A DNA stretch of 64,000 bases from Acidimicrobiia bacterium (GCA_028284765.1 JANQRA010000002.1:243832-307831), one strand, 5' to 3'. Positions 50,356-59,636 are shown, numbered from the stretch's first letter. Notes: a model not told the origin generated them from the sequence alone. Translations and numbers: made by a program.

Positions 50356-51196
50356 TCGAACCGCCGGTGACGGCCGGTGTGCCTCGTTCTTTCACCACGG
50401 TGCGAAACCGAAGCTCGTCGGCCTGCTCCCAGGTCTCGGTGACGAGGGTCTCTCCTGGAAAAACGTGGCCGGCGAATCGTGCCGAGTAGCTACCGACCCC
50501 GGACGGGTCACCATCCAAAGCCGACTCGACCACTGCCCGGCAGACCATTCCGTAAGTGCAAAGACCGTGGAGAATCGGCCGCTCGTATCCGACCATCGCA
50601 GCGAAGGCCGGGTCCGCATGAAGGGGATTCATGTCTCCCGAAGCCAACCGGTAGATGAGTGCCTGCTGCGGCAGTGTTGCGGTCTCGACGATCGCGTCGG
50701 GTTCACGGTCCGGCTCGGGCCTAGCCGACGGTCCCCTTCCCCCACCGAATCCACCCTCACCTCGCAGGAAGATCCCAGCGGTATTGGTGAAGACCAGTTC
50801 GCCGCTGTCAGCCAGCCGGCTCTCGACCTTGGCTACCAGGAGAGCGCCCTTGCCTTTGTCGAAGACGTCGGTGATCTTGCCGGCCTGAGACACAGTCCCG
50901 GCGGTTGGGATCTGTCGATGAACCTGCAGATGATGGTCACCGTGGAGTATCTGAGCCAGCGAGATCTCCAGCCCGTCTACCGAGCCAACCGCCATCATCA
51001 GCTCGAAAGGTGGGATTGCGGCGAAGCTTGGTACGGCCACGAGATCGTTCTGACAGACGTACTTCAGTTCTGCCTCGGAGTCGGGCGGCACGCCTGCTCC
51101 AACCGCGAGGTTGTAGAGGATGAGGTCTTGCTCCGACCATGAGAACGTCGATTCGCCCAAAGAGGCCCCGACCACCGAATCGACGTCGATTGGCAT
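50342..51196 (-). CDS. MaoC-type enoyl-CoA hydratase 2
   Basis: Hydrates trans-2-enoyl-CoA to the (R)-3-hydroxy isomer, last enzyme gene of the fatty-acid operon. The 284 residues form two hotdog domains; the C-terminal one carries the hydratase 2 motif YRLASGDMNPLHADPAFAAMVGY (in part, catalytic Asp and His, about 183-205) and PILHGLCTYGM (about 208). The N-terminal half has the degenerate first hotdog. The start overlaps the SDR stop by one base. R-specificity is expected from the family, and fits with the SDR beside it. Confidence 0.9.
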   Translation of the reverse strand: MPIDVDSVVGASLGESTFSWSEQDLILYNLAVGAGVPPDSEAELKYVCQNDLVAVPSFAAIPPFELMMAVGSVDGLEISLAQILHGDHHLQVHRQIPTAGTVSQAGKITDVFDKGKGALLVAKVESRLADSGELVFTNTAGIFLRGEGGFGGGRGPSARPEPDREPDAIVETATLPQQALIYRLASGDMNPLHADPAFAAMVGYERPILHGLCTYGMVCRAVVESALDGDPSGVGSYSARFAGHVFPGETLVTETWEQADELRFRTVVKERGTPAVTGGSIKPR

Positions 51197-52104
51197 CAGC
51201 CTGCCAGCATCTGGCCTAGGAGCATTATCTCGTCGTTGTTATTCATCGGGATGATGTAGTCGGCAATATCTCGGATCTCTTCGAGATGGTCAGAGACATC
51301 CTCGACGGAAGGTGCCGCTCCGGGCCCGGCGAACCAGCCTTTGTTGGTCCCAATGAACACCCGGGCATAGCGACCGCCCCCGACAGTGAAGATCTCGTGC
51401 GAAAACTCATTGGCCTCCGAACAGAGATAAACGACCATCGGTGTGACCTGTTGGGGGTCGACCATGTCGGCGAAGGGGCCGAGGAGATCCTCAGTCATTC
51501 GCGTCTTGGCGATCGGAGCAATCGCATTCGACTTGATGTTGTACTTGGCGCCCTCGATGGCGATGACGTTCGACAGGCCAACCAGACCCATCTTGGCCGC
51601 GCCGTAGTTGGCCTGGCCGAAGTTCCCGAAGAGACCGGACGCGGAGGACGTGAACACAAAACGCCCGTATCCGTTCTCGCGCATGGCGGCGAATGCCGGC
51701 TGGGACACGTAGAAACCACCCTTCAAGTGAACGTCGAGCACCGCTTCGACCTCAGACATCGTCATCTTCGAGAACGACTTGTCTCTCAAGATCCCTGCGT
51801 TGTTGACAACAATGTCGATGGAGCCAAAAGCGTCGAGCGCCGTCTGGACGATCGCAGCGCCGCCCTCTTCGGTTGACACCGAGTCGTAGTTGGCGACAGC
51901 CTCACCGCCCGCACTTTCGATCTCGGAGACGACCTCGTCAGCGGCTGACTGCGAGGAGCCCGAACCGTCGACACTCCCTCCCAGGTCGTTGACCACTACG
52001 CGGGCTCCGCGACGTGCCAGTTCGAGGGCATAAGTCTTGCCCAGTCCGCCGCCAGCTCCGGTTACGACAGCGACGCGTCCATCAAACGTTATTGGTTCAC
52101 TCAT
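51196..52104 (-). CDS. SDR dehydrogenase, MFE-2-like (R)-3-hydroxyacyl-CoA dehydrogenase
   Basis: Oxidises (R)-3-hydroxyacyl-CoA to the 3-oxo thioester with NAD. The 302 residues match the dehydrogenase part of peroxisomal multifunctional enzyme type 2: VVTGAGGGLGKTYALELARRGA (in part, about 13-30), VNDLGGSVDGSG (about 39-50), NNAGILRDKSFSKMT (about 96-110), catalytic Ser and YGAAKMGL (about 161-168), and the extended C-terminus VFTVGGGRYARVFIGTNKGW. Together with the MaoC hydratase it makes a split MFE-2. Confidence 0.9.
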   Translation of the reverse strand: MSEPITFDGRVAVVTGAGGGLGKTYALELARRGARVVVNDLGGSVDGSGSSQSAADEVVSEIESAGGEAVANYDSVSTEEGGAAIVQTALDAFGSIDIVVNNAGILRDKSFSKMTMSEVEAVLDVHLKGGFYVSQPAFAAMRENGYGRFVFTSSASGLFGNFGQANYGAAKMGLVGLSNVIAIEGAKYNIKSNAIAPIAKTRMTEDLLGPFADMVDPQQVTPMVVYLCSEANEFSHEIFTVGGGRYARVFIGTNKGWFAGPGAAPSVEDVSDHLEEIRDIADYIIPMNNNDEIMLLGQMLAG

Positions 52105-52121
52105 TGGGATCTCCTATGTGT

Positions 52122-53276
52122 CTAGAGACCGAGAGAGCGACCGACGATTTCTTTCATGATCTCAGTCGTTCCCCCGTAGATGGTCTGAACTCGGGCGTCT
52201 CTGAACGCCCTGGCAATCGGGTACTCCTCCATGTAGCCCCAGCCCCCGAACAGCTGCAAGCACCTGGTGATCACCGAATTCTCGAGCTCGGTGACCCACC
52301 ACTTGGATTTGGCTGCTTCCTCGGGAGTCAGCACTCCGGCGTTCAGCGCCAGGATCTGAGAATCCACATAGGTCTGCGCGATGTCGAGCTCGGTGCGCAT
52401 CTCGGCCATGGTGTGTTTGACGGTCTGGAAAGAACCCACTGGCTGGCCGAAGGCATTGCGTTCTTTGACGTACTCGAGAGTCCAGTCGAAGGCAGCCTGC
52501 GCATGGGCGATAGAGCCTGTGGTGAGCGACAGGCGCTCTTGCGGAAGGTTGTCTGTGAGGTGAAAGAACCCTCGTCCCTCTCCACCAAGAAGATTCTCCG
52601 CAGGCACGCGTACGTCGTCGAAGAACAGCTCAGCCGTGTCTTGAGCGTGGAGGCCAATCTTCTCCAGATTTCGGCCACGAGTGAACCCCTCCATCCCCGA
52701 CTCGAGCACGAGGAGACTCATGCCTGAGTGTTGTTGAGCGGGATCTGTCTTCACCGCCGTGATGATCAGTTCTGAGTTGATCCCGTTGGTGATGAAGGTC
52801 TTGGATCCGTTGACGATGTAGCTGTCGCCGTCTCGGATGGCCGACGTCTGAATCCCGGCGAGGTCGGAGCCTGCCCCGGGTTCTGTCATCGCAATGGCAC
52901 CCATCTGGTCCCCAGTGACGAGACCAGGGAACCACCTGTCCTTCTGCTCATCAGTGCAGAGTTCGAGAAAGTACGGCAACACCACATCGTTGTGGAGGGT
53001 GATGCACATACCCGATCCAAAGGCGTCGGCATACATCAGCTCTTCGACGATCACCGCGTTGAAGCGGAAATCGTTTACCCCGCCACCACCGTGACTCTCG
53101 GGCACAGCCATGCCCAGGAGGCCTGCGTCGCCGGCCTTGTTGAACAGGTCCCGGTCAACGATTCCGGCTTCTTCCCACTTCGTGACGTTGGGAACAACCT
53201 CACGTGCAACGAACTCGCGGGCGCTCTCCCGAAAGAGCTCGTGATCAGATTCGAATAGCGCTCGCGCTGGAGCCAT
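52122..53276 (-). CDS. Acyl-CoA dehydrogenase
   Basis: FAD enzyme that oxidises an acyl-CoA at C2-C3. The 384 residues have the family body: LLGMAVPESHGGGG, MGAIAMTEPGAGSDLAGIQTSA (in part, substrate loop, about 130-150), YIVNGSKTFITNG (about 160), GRGFFHLTDNLPQERL, FGQPVGSFQTVKH, and the C-terminal LFGGWGYMEEYPIARAFRDARVQTIYGGTTEIMKEIV (in part) with the catalytic Glu in YGGTTEI. Starts with a 1-base overlap with the ligase stop. Chain type not decided. Confidence 0.92.
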   Translation of the reverse strand: MAPARALFESDHELFRESAREFVAREVVPNVTKWEEAGIVDRDLFNKAGDAGLLGMAVPESHGGGGVNDFRFNAVIVEELMYADAFGSGMCITLHNDVVLPYFLELCTDEQKDRWFPGLVTGDQMGAIAMTEPGAGSDLAGIQTSAIRDGDSYIVNGSKTFITNGINSELIITAVKTDPAQQHSGMSLLVLESGMEGFTRGRNLEKIGLHAQDTAELFFDDVRVPAENLLGGEGRGFFHLTDNLPQERLSLTTGSIAHAQAAFDWTLEYVKERNAFGQPVGSFQTVKHTMAEMRTELDIAQTYVDSQILALNAGVLTPEEAAKSKWWVTELENSVITRCLQLFGGWGYMEEYPIARAFRDARVQTIYGGTTEIMKEIVGRSLGL

Positions 53277-55114
53277 CAGACTCCTGCGTACATCGATTCG
53301 ATCTGGTCGGAGTACTTGTCGAGCACGACCCGACGCTTGAGCTTCAACGACGGTGTCACTTCACCGCTGTCGGGTGTCCATTCGTCCGGGACGATGACCC
53401 ACTTCTTGATCTGCTCGACCCGGGCCACCTCTTCGTTGGCTGCGGCGACGGCGTCGGCGACGGCGTCTTTGACAACCTGCTCTTCGGAGAAGCTAGCCAG
53501 ATCGTGGTACTCGAGCCCGTTGGCCGTCGCCCACTCAGGCGCCTCTTCAGCATCGAGGGCGATGACCATGGTCAGGAACTTACGCTGGTCTCCCACCATG
53601 CACGCCTTGGAGATGATCGGGTGGTTGCCCAACATCGTCTCGAGCTTCGCGGGCGCAATGTTCTTGCCCGCTGCTGTGATGAGGATCTCCTTCTTGCGGC
53701 CCACGATCCAGACGAAGCCGTCTTCGTCGATCTTGGCCAGGTCACCTGTGTGGAACCAGCCATCGTCGGCGTAGGTCTCTTTGGTGGCATCGTCGAGCTT
53801 CCAGTAGCCCTCGGTGATCACTCCGCCTCGCAGCAAGAGCTCACCGTCATCCGCCAGCTTGGCTTCGACGCCAGGCAACGGCTTGCCCACTGACCCGACT
53901 TTCACAGTGCCCGGCACATTGGTGGTGGCAGGACCGGTGGTCTCTGAAAGACCGTAGAGCTCGAACAGGGGGACGCCGATGGCCATGAAGAACTTCACGA
54001 GATCCGGGTTGATCGGAGCCGCAGCCGTGATGGCGATCTTCACCTCGTCCATACCGAGCGTTTCTCTGACCTTCGACAGAGCGAGACCGTCGAGGAAACC
54101 TGCAGTCATTGGGCCCTTCTTGCCCTCCAACTCGGCCTCCACACGTTTCAGGTTGGCCGAATAGGCACTTCGCAGGATGTTCCCCTTGAGACCTTCGGTG
54201 CCTTCGATGGCCGCCATGATTCGCGGATGGAACTTCTCATACACGCGGGGAACGCCAACGAACAGCGTGGGCTTCGCCGTCTGGATGTATTCGAGAACGC
54301 CAGCAAGGTTGGGGCAATACCAAACCTCACCTGCGAGGTAGGTACCCACGTAGTGGGTCGCCAGTCGCTCGGCGATATGCGCCAAAGGCAGATAAGAGAC
54401 CATCCGGGCGCCCAATTCGAGGTCTGCCGCCCGACGGAGACATTCCAGCGTCCACACCACGTTGCGTTGGGAGATCATGACTCCCTTTGGCGTACCCGTC
54501 GTGCCGGAGGTGTAGATCAGAGTCGCGAGGGTGTCCGGTGTGATTGCAGCCGCCGAGCGCGTAACCGCCTCAGGGTCGCTTTCTAGATGCTTGACACCCC
54601 GAGCAATCAGGTCGTCCCAGGAAAGCACCCAGTCGGCTGTTTCGTAGTTCTCCGCACCTGACATGAGCACGACGTACCGGAGGTTGGGGAGATCGGCCCG
54701 GATCTCCTCCCACCGCTTCATGAAGTCCAGGTCTTCGAGGATCGCAACCGTCGCTGAACAGTTTTCGGCGATGTATTGGATTTCGCCAGCAGCAAGGGTC
54801 GAATAGATGGTCACCGGGGTGGCGCCGGCGTGGACGGCCCCGTAGTCGGCAATCACGTGCTCGGGTCGGTTGCCGGCCATGATGGCTACGAACTCGTCAC
54901 CACCAACACCCAGCGTCTGCAGTCCCGCGGCGACCTTGTGAACCTCGTCGCGATACTGGCGCCAGGTCAACTCCTGCCACTCTTGATCTTTCCAGTGAAC
55001 GGCGGGCTCATCGCCATGTTGCTCAGCATTGCGGTCGAGAAAGTCGACCATCGTCTTGCCCTCGACGATTGCGTCGATTTCTGCTCGCTCAGCGAGAACT
55101 TCCGTGTTGTTCAC
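53276..55114 (-). CDS. Long-chain acyl-CoA synthetase (FadD15-like)
   Basis: AMP-forming ligase of 612 residues that activates long-chain acids with CoA. P-loop YTSGTTGTPKGVMISQRN (in part, about 199-210), YLPLAHIAERL (about 240), ELYGLSETTGPATTN (about 385-400), DDGWFHTGDLAKIDEDGFVWIVGRKKEI (in part, about 445-472) and the C-terminal LKLKRRVVLDKYSDQIE. This FadD15-like subfamily includes eukaryote-like ACSL sequences. Second gene of the operon, 16 bases after the racemase gene. Substrate length inferred only. Confidence 0.91.
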   Translation of the reverse strand: MNNTEVLAERAEIDAIVEGKTMVDFLDRNAEQHGDEPAVHWKDQEWQELTWRQYRDEVHKVAAGLQTLGVGGDEFVAIMAGNRPEHVIADYGAVHAGATPVTIYSTLAAGEIQYIAENCSATVAILEDLDFMKRWEEIRADLPNLRYVVLMSGAENYETADWVLSWDDLIARGVKHLESDPEAVTRSAAAITPDTLATLIYTSGTTGTPKGVMISQRNVVWTLECLRRAADLELGARMVSYLPLAHIAERLATHYVGTYLAGEVWYCPNLAGVLEYIQTAKPTLFVGVPRVYEKFHPRIMAAIEGTEGLKGNILRSAYSANLKRVEAELEGKKGPMTAGFLDGLALSKVRETLGMDEVKIAITAAAPINPDLVKFFMAIGVPLFELYGLSETTGPATTNVPGTVKVGSVGKPLPGVEAKLADDGELLLRGGVITEGYWKLDDATKETYADDGWFHTGDLAKIDEDGFVWIVGRKKEILITAAGKNIAPAKLETMLGNHPIISKACMVGDQRKFLTMVIALDAEEAPEWATANGLEYHDLASFSEEQVVKDAVADAVAAANEEVARVEQIKKWVIVPDEWTPDSGEVTPSLKLKRRVVLDKYSDQIESMYAGV

Positions 55115-55129
55115 ATTTCCTCCGCGGTT

Positions 55130-56266
55130 TCAGACAACTGCACCAGACGACCGGAGCTTACCGATTTCGTCAGCGCTAAATCCAAGTTCGTCAAGCAGTT
55201 GAAGGGTATTCGCCCCCGGAACGGCGGGCCCTGCCTCCACTTCGGCCGCCGTCTCGGAGAACCTCGGAGCGGGCCCGGGTTGTGGGGCACCATCGACCTC
55301 GATGAATGTCCCTCTAGAAGCGTTGTGGGGATGCGCCCTCGCCTCACCCATGTCCAAGACGGGCGCCACACAAGCATCAGTCGACGAGAAGTGATCTGCC
55401 CATTCATCTCGACTACGAGTCTTGAACACAGCAGCGAATGTGGTGGCCATTGCTGGCCAGACCGACCGATCGTGTTGCGCCGGGAACTCATCGGGGTCGA
55501 TTCCCAGGCCATCCAAGAGTGCAGCGAAGAACTGAGGCTCCAAGGCACCGACCGCAACATGTCGCCCATCTGAGGCCTCGTAGACTCGATAGAAGGGGGC
55601 AGCGCCATCGAGAAGGTTGGAAGTCCTCTCTTCGGACCACCAGCCCTCAGCGCGAAAGCCATGGTGAGAAGTCATCAACAGTGCCGAGCCGTCGACCATG
55701 GCCGCATCCACGACCTGGCCGACGCCGCTCTCACGTGCGTGCACCAAGGCAGCCAGTGATCCCACCGCTGCCAGCATCCCGCCACCGCCGAAGTCGCCAA
55801 CGAGGTTTAGAGGAACCACAGGCTCATCCTTGGGGCCGATCGACGCCAGGGCACCGGAAAGGGCGATGTAGTCGATGTCGTGCCCGGCCCGATCTGCAAG
55901 AGGGCCTGCCTGCCCCCATCCGGTGACGCGGGTATAGACAAGACGAGGATTAGTCGCGAGACATTCGGCAGGCCCGACCCCAAGTCTCTCCGTCACTCCT
56001 GGCCGGAAGCCTTCGATCAGGATGTCGGATTCGGCTACGAGCCTCAAGACGATGTCGCGCCCGCCTTCGGTTTTGAGGTCAAGCGCGATAGAGCGCTTTC
56101 CGCGGTTGTGCAGATCGAATTCAGGCGAGCCTCCAACCACCTGACGGCCGGCTCGATCAACCCTGACTACGTCAGCTCCCAGGTCGGCCAGGACCATCCC
56201 ACAGAATGGTGCGGGACCAAGCCCGGCCAGCTCGACGACCTGGACTCCAGAAAGTGGGCCACTCAT
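55130..56266 (-). CDS. Alpha-methylacyl-CoA racemase (CaiB/BaiF family)
   Basis: Epimerises 2-methyl-branched acyl-CoA esters between R and S so that the S isomer can be oxidised. The 378 residues align well from memory with mycobacterial MCR: GPLSGVQVVELAGLGPAPFCGM (in part), EGFRPGVTERLGVGPAEC, and the three catalytic positions by alignment: His in AGHDIDY, Asp in VGDFGGG, Glu in GALEPQF. Their conservation favours a true racemase over a CoA transferase. First gene of the beta-oxidation operon, after a short stem-loop rich gap. Confidence 0.9.
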   Translation of the reverse strand: MSGPLSGVQVVELAGLGPAPFCGMVLADLGADVVRVDRAGRQVVGGSPEFDLHNRGKRSIALDLKTEGGRDIVLRLVAESDILIEGFRPGVTERLGVGPAECLATNPRLVYTRVTGWGQAGPLADRAGHDIDYIALSGALASIGPKDEPVVPLNLVGDFGGGGMLAAVGSLAALVHARESGVGQVVDAAMVDGSALLMTSHHGFRAEGWWSEERTSNLLDGAAPFYRVYEASDGRHVAVGALEPQFFAALLDGLGIDPDEFPAQHDRSVWPAMATTFAAVFKTRSRDEWADHFSSTDACVAPVLDMGEARAHPHNASRGTFIEVDGAPQPGPAPRFSETAAEVEAGPAVPGANTLQLLDELGFSADEIGKLRSSGAVV

Positions 56267-56285
56267 CTAGGCAGTCTGGCTGGTT

Positions 56286-56354
56286 TCAGAGGCCCGGAGT
56301 TTGATCTCATCAGATTCCAACCTGATGTCAGAGGCCCGGAGTTTGATCTCATCA
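56286..56354. repeat. Two 27-bp direct repeats, each with a near-palindrome
   Basis: TCAGAGGCCCGGAGTTTGAT followed by CTCATCA is found at 56286-56312 and 56328-56354, identical, 42 bases apart. In copy 2 GGAGTTTGAT-CTC-ATCAAACTCC forms a perfect stem (56338-56360, 11 bp with the next pair). Copy 1 forms the same stem with two wobble pairs, or alternatively CATCAG/CTGATG with the sequence to its right. Confidence 0.75.
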
Positions 56355-56362
56355 AACTCCGA

Positions 56363-56377
56363 GCCGATTTCATCGGC
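56363..56377. terminator. Hairpin directly after the oppF stop
   Basis: GCCGAT-TTC-ATCGGC is a perfect 6-bp stem with 3-base loop, located between the OppF-like gene end and the repeats. No T-tract follows on the minus strand, so it may protect a 3' end or act with the neighbouring stems rather than terminate alone. Confidence 0.4.
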
Positions 56378-57442
56378 CTAGGACCTCAGGTCGAGAACGG
56401 CTCGCTCGGCACCCATCCAATTTCCTTGTGGGTCGACGAGATGGCAGGCGACGAGATGGTCGTTGCCGCGCTCCGAGAGGTCAGGATGAGGGCTCTCGCG
56501 GCAGACATCCTGGGCGAAGGGGCACCTCTGGATGAACCGGCACTCCGGCTCGGGATTGATCGCTCTGGCCACACCACCCTCGATCTCAACCTCGGGTCGC
56601 TTGTAGCTCGGATCGGGCACAGGGACTGCTGACAGCAGAGCCCTTGTGTAGGGGTGCATCGGTCGCGTCAGAAGGTCCTCGGTTGGTCCCATCTCGACGA
56701 TCTTTCCGAGATACATCACTGCGATCTTGTCGCACATGTACCTCGCAACCGCGAGGTCGTGGGTGATGTAGAGATAGGTGACGCCGAGCTCCTCGGCGAG
56801 CTCGAGCATCAGACGCATGATCGAGATCCGGATGGAGACATCGAGCATCGAGGTTGGTTCGTCGGCGACAACGAAAGTCGGCTCCATGACCAGCGCTCTG
56901 GCGATAGCCACGCGTTGCCTCTGACCACCAGAAAGCTCATGCGGGTAGCGGAACAGGAACGGCTCCGGTGGAGTCAGACCAACCAGCCGGAGCAGATCGA
57001 CGACTCTCTCTTCGCGCTCTTCGGTGGTTCCCAAGTTCTGCACCGTCAGAGGTTCGGCGACGATGTCGAAGATGGTCCGTCTCGGGTTCATCGACTCGTA
57101 GGGATCCTGGAAGATCATCTGGACGTTGCGGCGAAACTCCTTTTGCTCCGTCTTGGAGTTGATCTCGGTCACGTCGATCATCTCATCGGTTGCAGAGTCC
57201 CGAATCAAGATCGTCCCATCGGACGCCTCGTCGAGCTTCACCAGCATCCGACCGGTCGTCGTCTTGCCGCAACCGGACTCTCCGACCAAACCAAGCGACT
57301 GTCCGGCCTTGATTTCGAAATTCACACCATCGACGGCATGCACGAAGTCTGTCGGTGCCCGGAAGACACCCCTCGAGATCGGGTAGAGCTTCTGAAGGTT
57401 CTCTACCTTGACACGTGTCTCAGATCCGTTTTGGGACGTCAT
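56378..57442 (-). CDS. Oligopeptide ABC transporter ATP-binding protein OppF/DppF
   Basis: Second ATPase of a peptide-type ABC importer. About 354 residues from the ATG at 57442: Walker A GLVGESGCGKTTTGR, Q-loop FQDPYESMNPR, signature LSGGQRQRVAIARAL, Walker B FVVADEPTSMLDVS, H-loop YITHDLAVARYM and the C-terminal OppDF motif MHPYTRALLSAVP and CRFIQRCPFAQDVC (Fe-S-like cysteines, typical of OppD/F). The start ATG overlaps the OppD stop as ATGA. The reading frame is open upstream inside oppD. Confidence 0.92.
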   Translation of the reverse strand: MTSQNGSETRVKVENLQKLYPISRGVFRAPTDFVHAVDGVNFEIKAGQSLGLVGESGCGKTTTGRMLVKLDEASDGTILIRDSATDEMIDVTEINSKTEQKEFRRNVQMIFQDPYESMNPRRTIFDIVAEPLTVQNLGTTEEREERVVDLLRLVGLTPPEPFLFRYPHELSGGQRQRVAIARALVMEPTFVVADEPTSMLDVSIRISIMRLMLELAEELGVTYLYITHDLAVARYMCDKIAVMYLGKIVEMGPTEDLLTRPMHPYTRALLSAVPVPDPSYKRPEVEIEGGVARAINPEPECRFIQRCPFAQDVCRESPHPDLSERGNDHLVACHLVDPQGNWMGAERAVLDLRS

Positions 57443-58497
57443 TCTGTGCTCCCCGCAAGAGTCACGGGCACTGATTCTGGATGCCAACAAGCGATCGAGT
57501 GCCCTGGTTCGACCTCTGCAAGCGGTGGCTCCTCCTGCATGCACTTCTCTGTGGCGTAGGGGCAGCGAGGGTGGAAACGACACCCTGGTGGCGGATCGAG
57601 CAAGTTGGGGGGCTCACCCTTGAGTGGCGCCAGCTGCCTCCGGTCGCCGGTGATCGACGGTGTGGAGGAGAGAATCAGCCACGTGTAGGGGTGGCGTGGC
57701 CGCTTGAAGACTTCGGCAGTCGGACCCTGTTCGACCAGCTTGCCTGCATACATCACGCCGATGAGGTCGGTGATCTCAGCTATGACAGCGATGTCATGGC
57801 TGATGTAGATGATCGACATGCCCAATTCGTGCTGAATCTTCTTCAGCTCTTCGAGGATCTGCTCCTGGACTATCACGTCCAGTGCCGTGGTGGGCTCGTC
57901 GGCAATGATCAGCTTCGGGTCGCACGCAAGGGCCATTGCGATGACCGCCCTCTGCTTCATCCCTCCTGAGAACTCATGGGGATAACGATCGATCATCTCC
58001 GGGTTGATCCCGACGAGGTTGAACAGTTCCTCAGTCTTCGCCCGGGCCTCGGCGGCGGTCGGCTTGGGATCCCAATGGATGTCCATGGTCTCCCGGATCT
58101 GCTCGCCGACGGTGTAGACCGGATTCCAGGAGTTCATCGCACCCTGGAAGACCATGGAGACGTCGGTCCAACGACGCTGACGCATCTCCTCTTCGTCCAA
58201 TTTGAGGAGATCGATGCCGTCGAGGAGCACCTCGCCGTCGAGCACACGTGCGTTACCTGCGGCCAATTGGATGAGAGTGAGAGCGATCGAAGTCTTTCCG
58301 CAACCAGACTCACCGACCAGCCCCATGGAGCTTCCCCTGGGCAAGTTGAAGTTGACACCTTCAACCGCGGAGACCATTCCTCCGCCTTTGAGCTCGTAAT
58401 TCATCACGAGGTTGTTCACCTCGAGGATGGGGGCCTCGGCGTGCGAGTTGCTATCGCCGAGTCTGCCCTCGGCCGTGTCCATTCGAGTGTCGGTCAT
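57439..58497 (-). CDS. Oligopeptide ABC transporter ATP-binding protein OppD/DppD
   Basis: First ATPase of the importer, about 352 residues from ATG 58497. Walker A GLVGESGCGKTSIAL, Q-loop FQGAMNSWNPV, signature FSGGMKQRAVIAMAL, Walker B LIIADEPTTALDVIVQ, H-loop YISHDIAVIAEI and C-terminal RHPYTWLILSSTPS with CRFHPRCPYATEKC. The ATG overlaps the permease stop as ATGA. Together with OppF, B, C and A this gives a full heteromeric importer of the peptide/nickel/opine family. Confidence 0.92.
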   Translation of the reverse strand: MTDTRMDTAEGRLGDSNSHAEAPILEVNNLVMNYELKGGGMVSAVEGVNFNLPRGSSMGLVGESGCGKTSIALTLIQLAAGNARVLDGEVLLDGIDLLKLDEEEMRQRRWTDVSMVFQGAMNSWNPVYTVGEQIRETMDIHWDPKPTAAEARAKTEELFNLVGINPEMIDRYPHEFSGGMKQRAVIAMALACDPKLIIADEPTTALDVIVQEQILEELKKIQHELGMSIIYISHDIAVIAEITDLIGVMYAGKLVEQGPTAEVFKRPRHPYTWLILSSTPSITGDRRQLAPLKGEPPNLLDPPPGCRFHPRCPYATEKCMQEEPPLAEVEPGHSIACWHPESVPVTLAGSTE

Positions 58498-59624
58498 CGG
58501 GAGCGCAGTCTCGGGTTGATGACTTCGTCCATTGCTCTGCCGACAAAGAAGAATCCTGCGGCCAAGAGCGAGACTGCGAGTCCGGCCGGTATGAGGAGCC
58601 ACCAGAACTCGAGCCCGCTTCTCAGGTATCCCTGAGTCTGTGCCGTGCTGAGCATGATGCCCCACGTCATGTCGGCATTGATCAGACCGAAGAACGAAAG
58701 TGTTGCTTCGAGACTGACCGCCTCAGTCACGGTGAACATCATGTACAGGAAGCTGAGAGGCAACACGTTGGGTATGACGTGCTTGAAGATCAGATGCATG
58801 TTCGAGCCGCCGGAGACTCTCGCCGCGTCGATGAAGGGTTTCACTTTCACCGAGAGGGCTTGAGATTTGAGGACGATTGCCGTCCCGCCGAATCCGGACA
58901 GGATTCCGATCAGCACACCTAACAAGGGCATCGTCACGGTGAACAACCCTGAGACCACGATGAGGATTGGTATCAGCGGCAAGAGAAGGACGAGGTCGGC
59001 CAGACGCATCAAGAAGTTGTCGATCCAGCCTCCGTAGAAAGCCGCGATTGCGCCGACTGTCGTGGCCACGGCCACCGTGACTACGGCAGCGATCGTTCCC
59101 AACAAGAACGCCGCCCGTGTCGAGAACGTCAATTGGCTAGCAATGTCTCGACCCAGTGGATCGGTTCCCAACCAATGGTCTGCACTTGGCGGAGCGGGCG
59201 TCTGGTTGATGGAGCAAATGTCCCCCGCCACAGAACCGAAGCACCACAGCTGTGCAGTCACTTGGTCGATCTGTGAATCTGGATCTACGACATCAGCTTC
59301 GGTAGCCACGACCTCGAAGTCGGTCACTGGGGCTGAGAAGCCGATGACCGGGTCGTACACGTTGTCGTCCTGCCAGGGGCCCACCGATCGCATGATGGGG
59401 TGAGCAATCGCCATCAACGCAAAGAGGAGAATCACACCCAGCCCAACAAGCCCGAGTTTGTTCTCCGAGAAGAGCTTCCAATTCTTCTTGAAACCCGCCC
59501 ATCCCAGCTTGAGGCGAACCCGCAGCAGCGACTCGGGTAGTTCACCCTCTGCCAGTTCGACGGTCTCCACACCGTCAATCTGCGGCTCGAGAACCTCGGT
59601 GCTGTCTTGATCTTTGATGACCAT
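58494..59624 (-). CDS. Oligopeptide ABC transporter permease OppC
   Basis: Membrane subunit of the importer, 376 residues, six helices. The N-terminal KNWKLFSENKLGLVGLGVILLFALMAI (in part) is the OppC_N motif, a long extracytoplasmic insertion (about 75-150) includes DICSINQTPAPPSADHWLGTDPLGRD, and the coupling EAA loop is ARVSGGSNMHLIFKHVIPNVLP (in part). The insertion between helices 1 and 2 is larger than in E. coli OppC. Confidence 0.92.
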   Translation of the reverse strand: MVIKDQDSTEVLEPQIDGVETVELAEGELPESLLRVRLKLGWAGFKKNWKLFSENKLGLVGLGVILLFALMAIAHPIMRSVGPWQDDNVYDPVIGFSAPVTDFEVVATEADVVDPDSQIDQVTAQLWCFGSVAGDICSINQTPAPPSADHWLGTDPLGRDIASQLTFSTRAAFLLGTIAAVVTVAVATTVGAIAAFYGGWIDNFLMRLADLVLLLPLIPILIVVSGLFTVTMPLLGVLIGILSGFGGTAIVLKSQALSVKVKPFIDAARVSGGSNMHLIFKHVIPNVLPLSFLYMMFTVTEAVSLEATLSFFGLINADMTWGIMLSTAQTQGYLRSGLEFWWLLIPAGLAVSLLAAGFFFVGRAMDEVINPRLRSR

Positions 59625-59636
59625 CTGCTCTCCCTC

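Noticed and set aside
55880-56632. 250-codon plus-strand frame across the racemase start and oppF end
   Set aside because: It opposes two confidently assigned genes and spans the direct repeats; no protein family resemblance.
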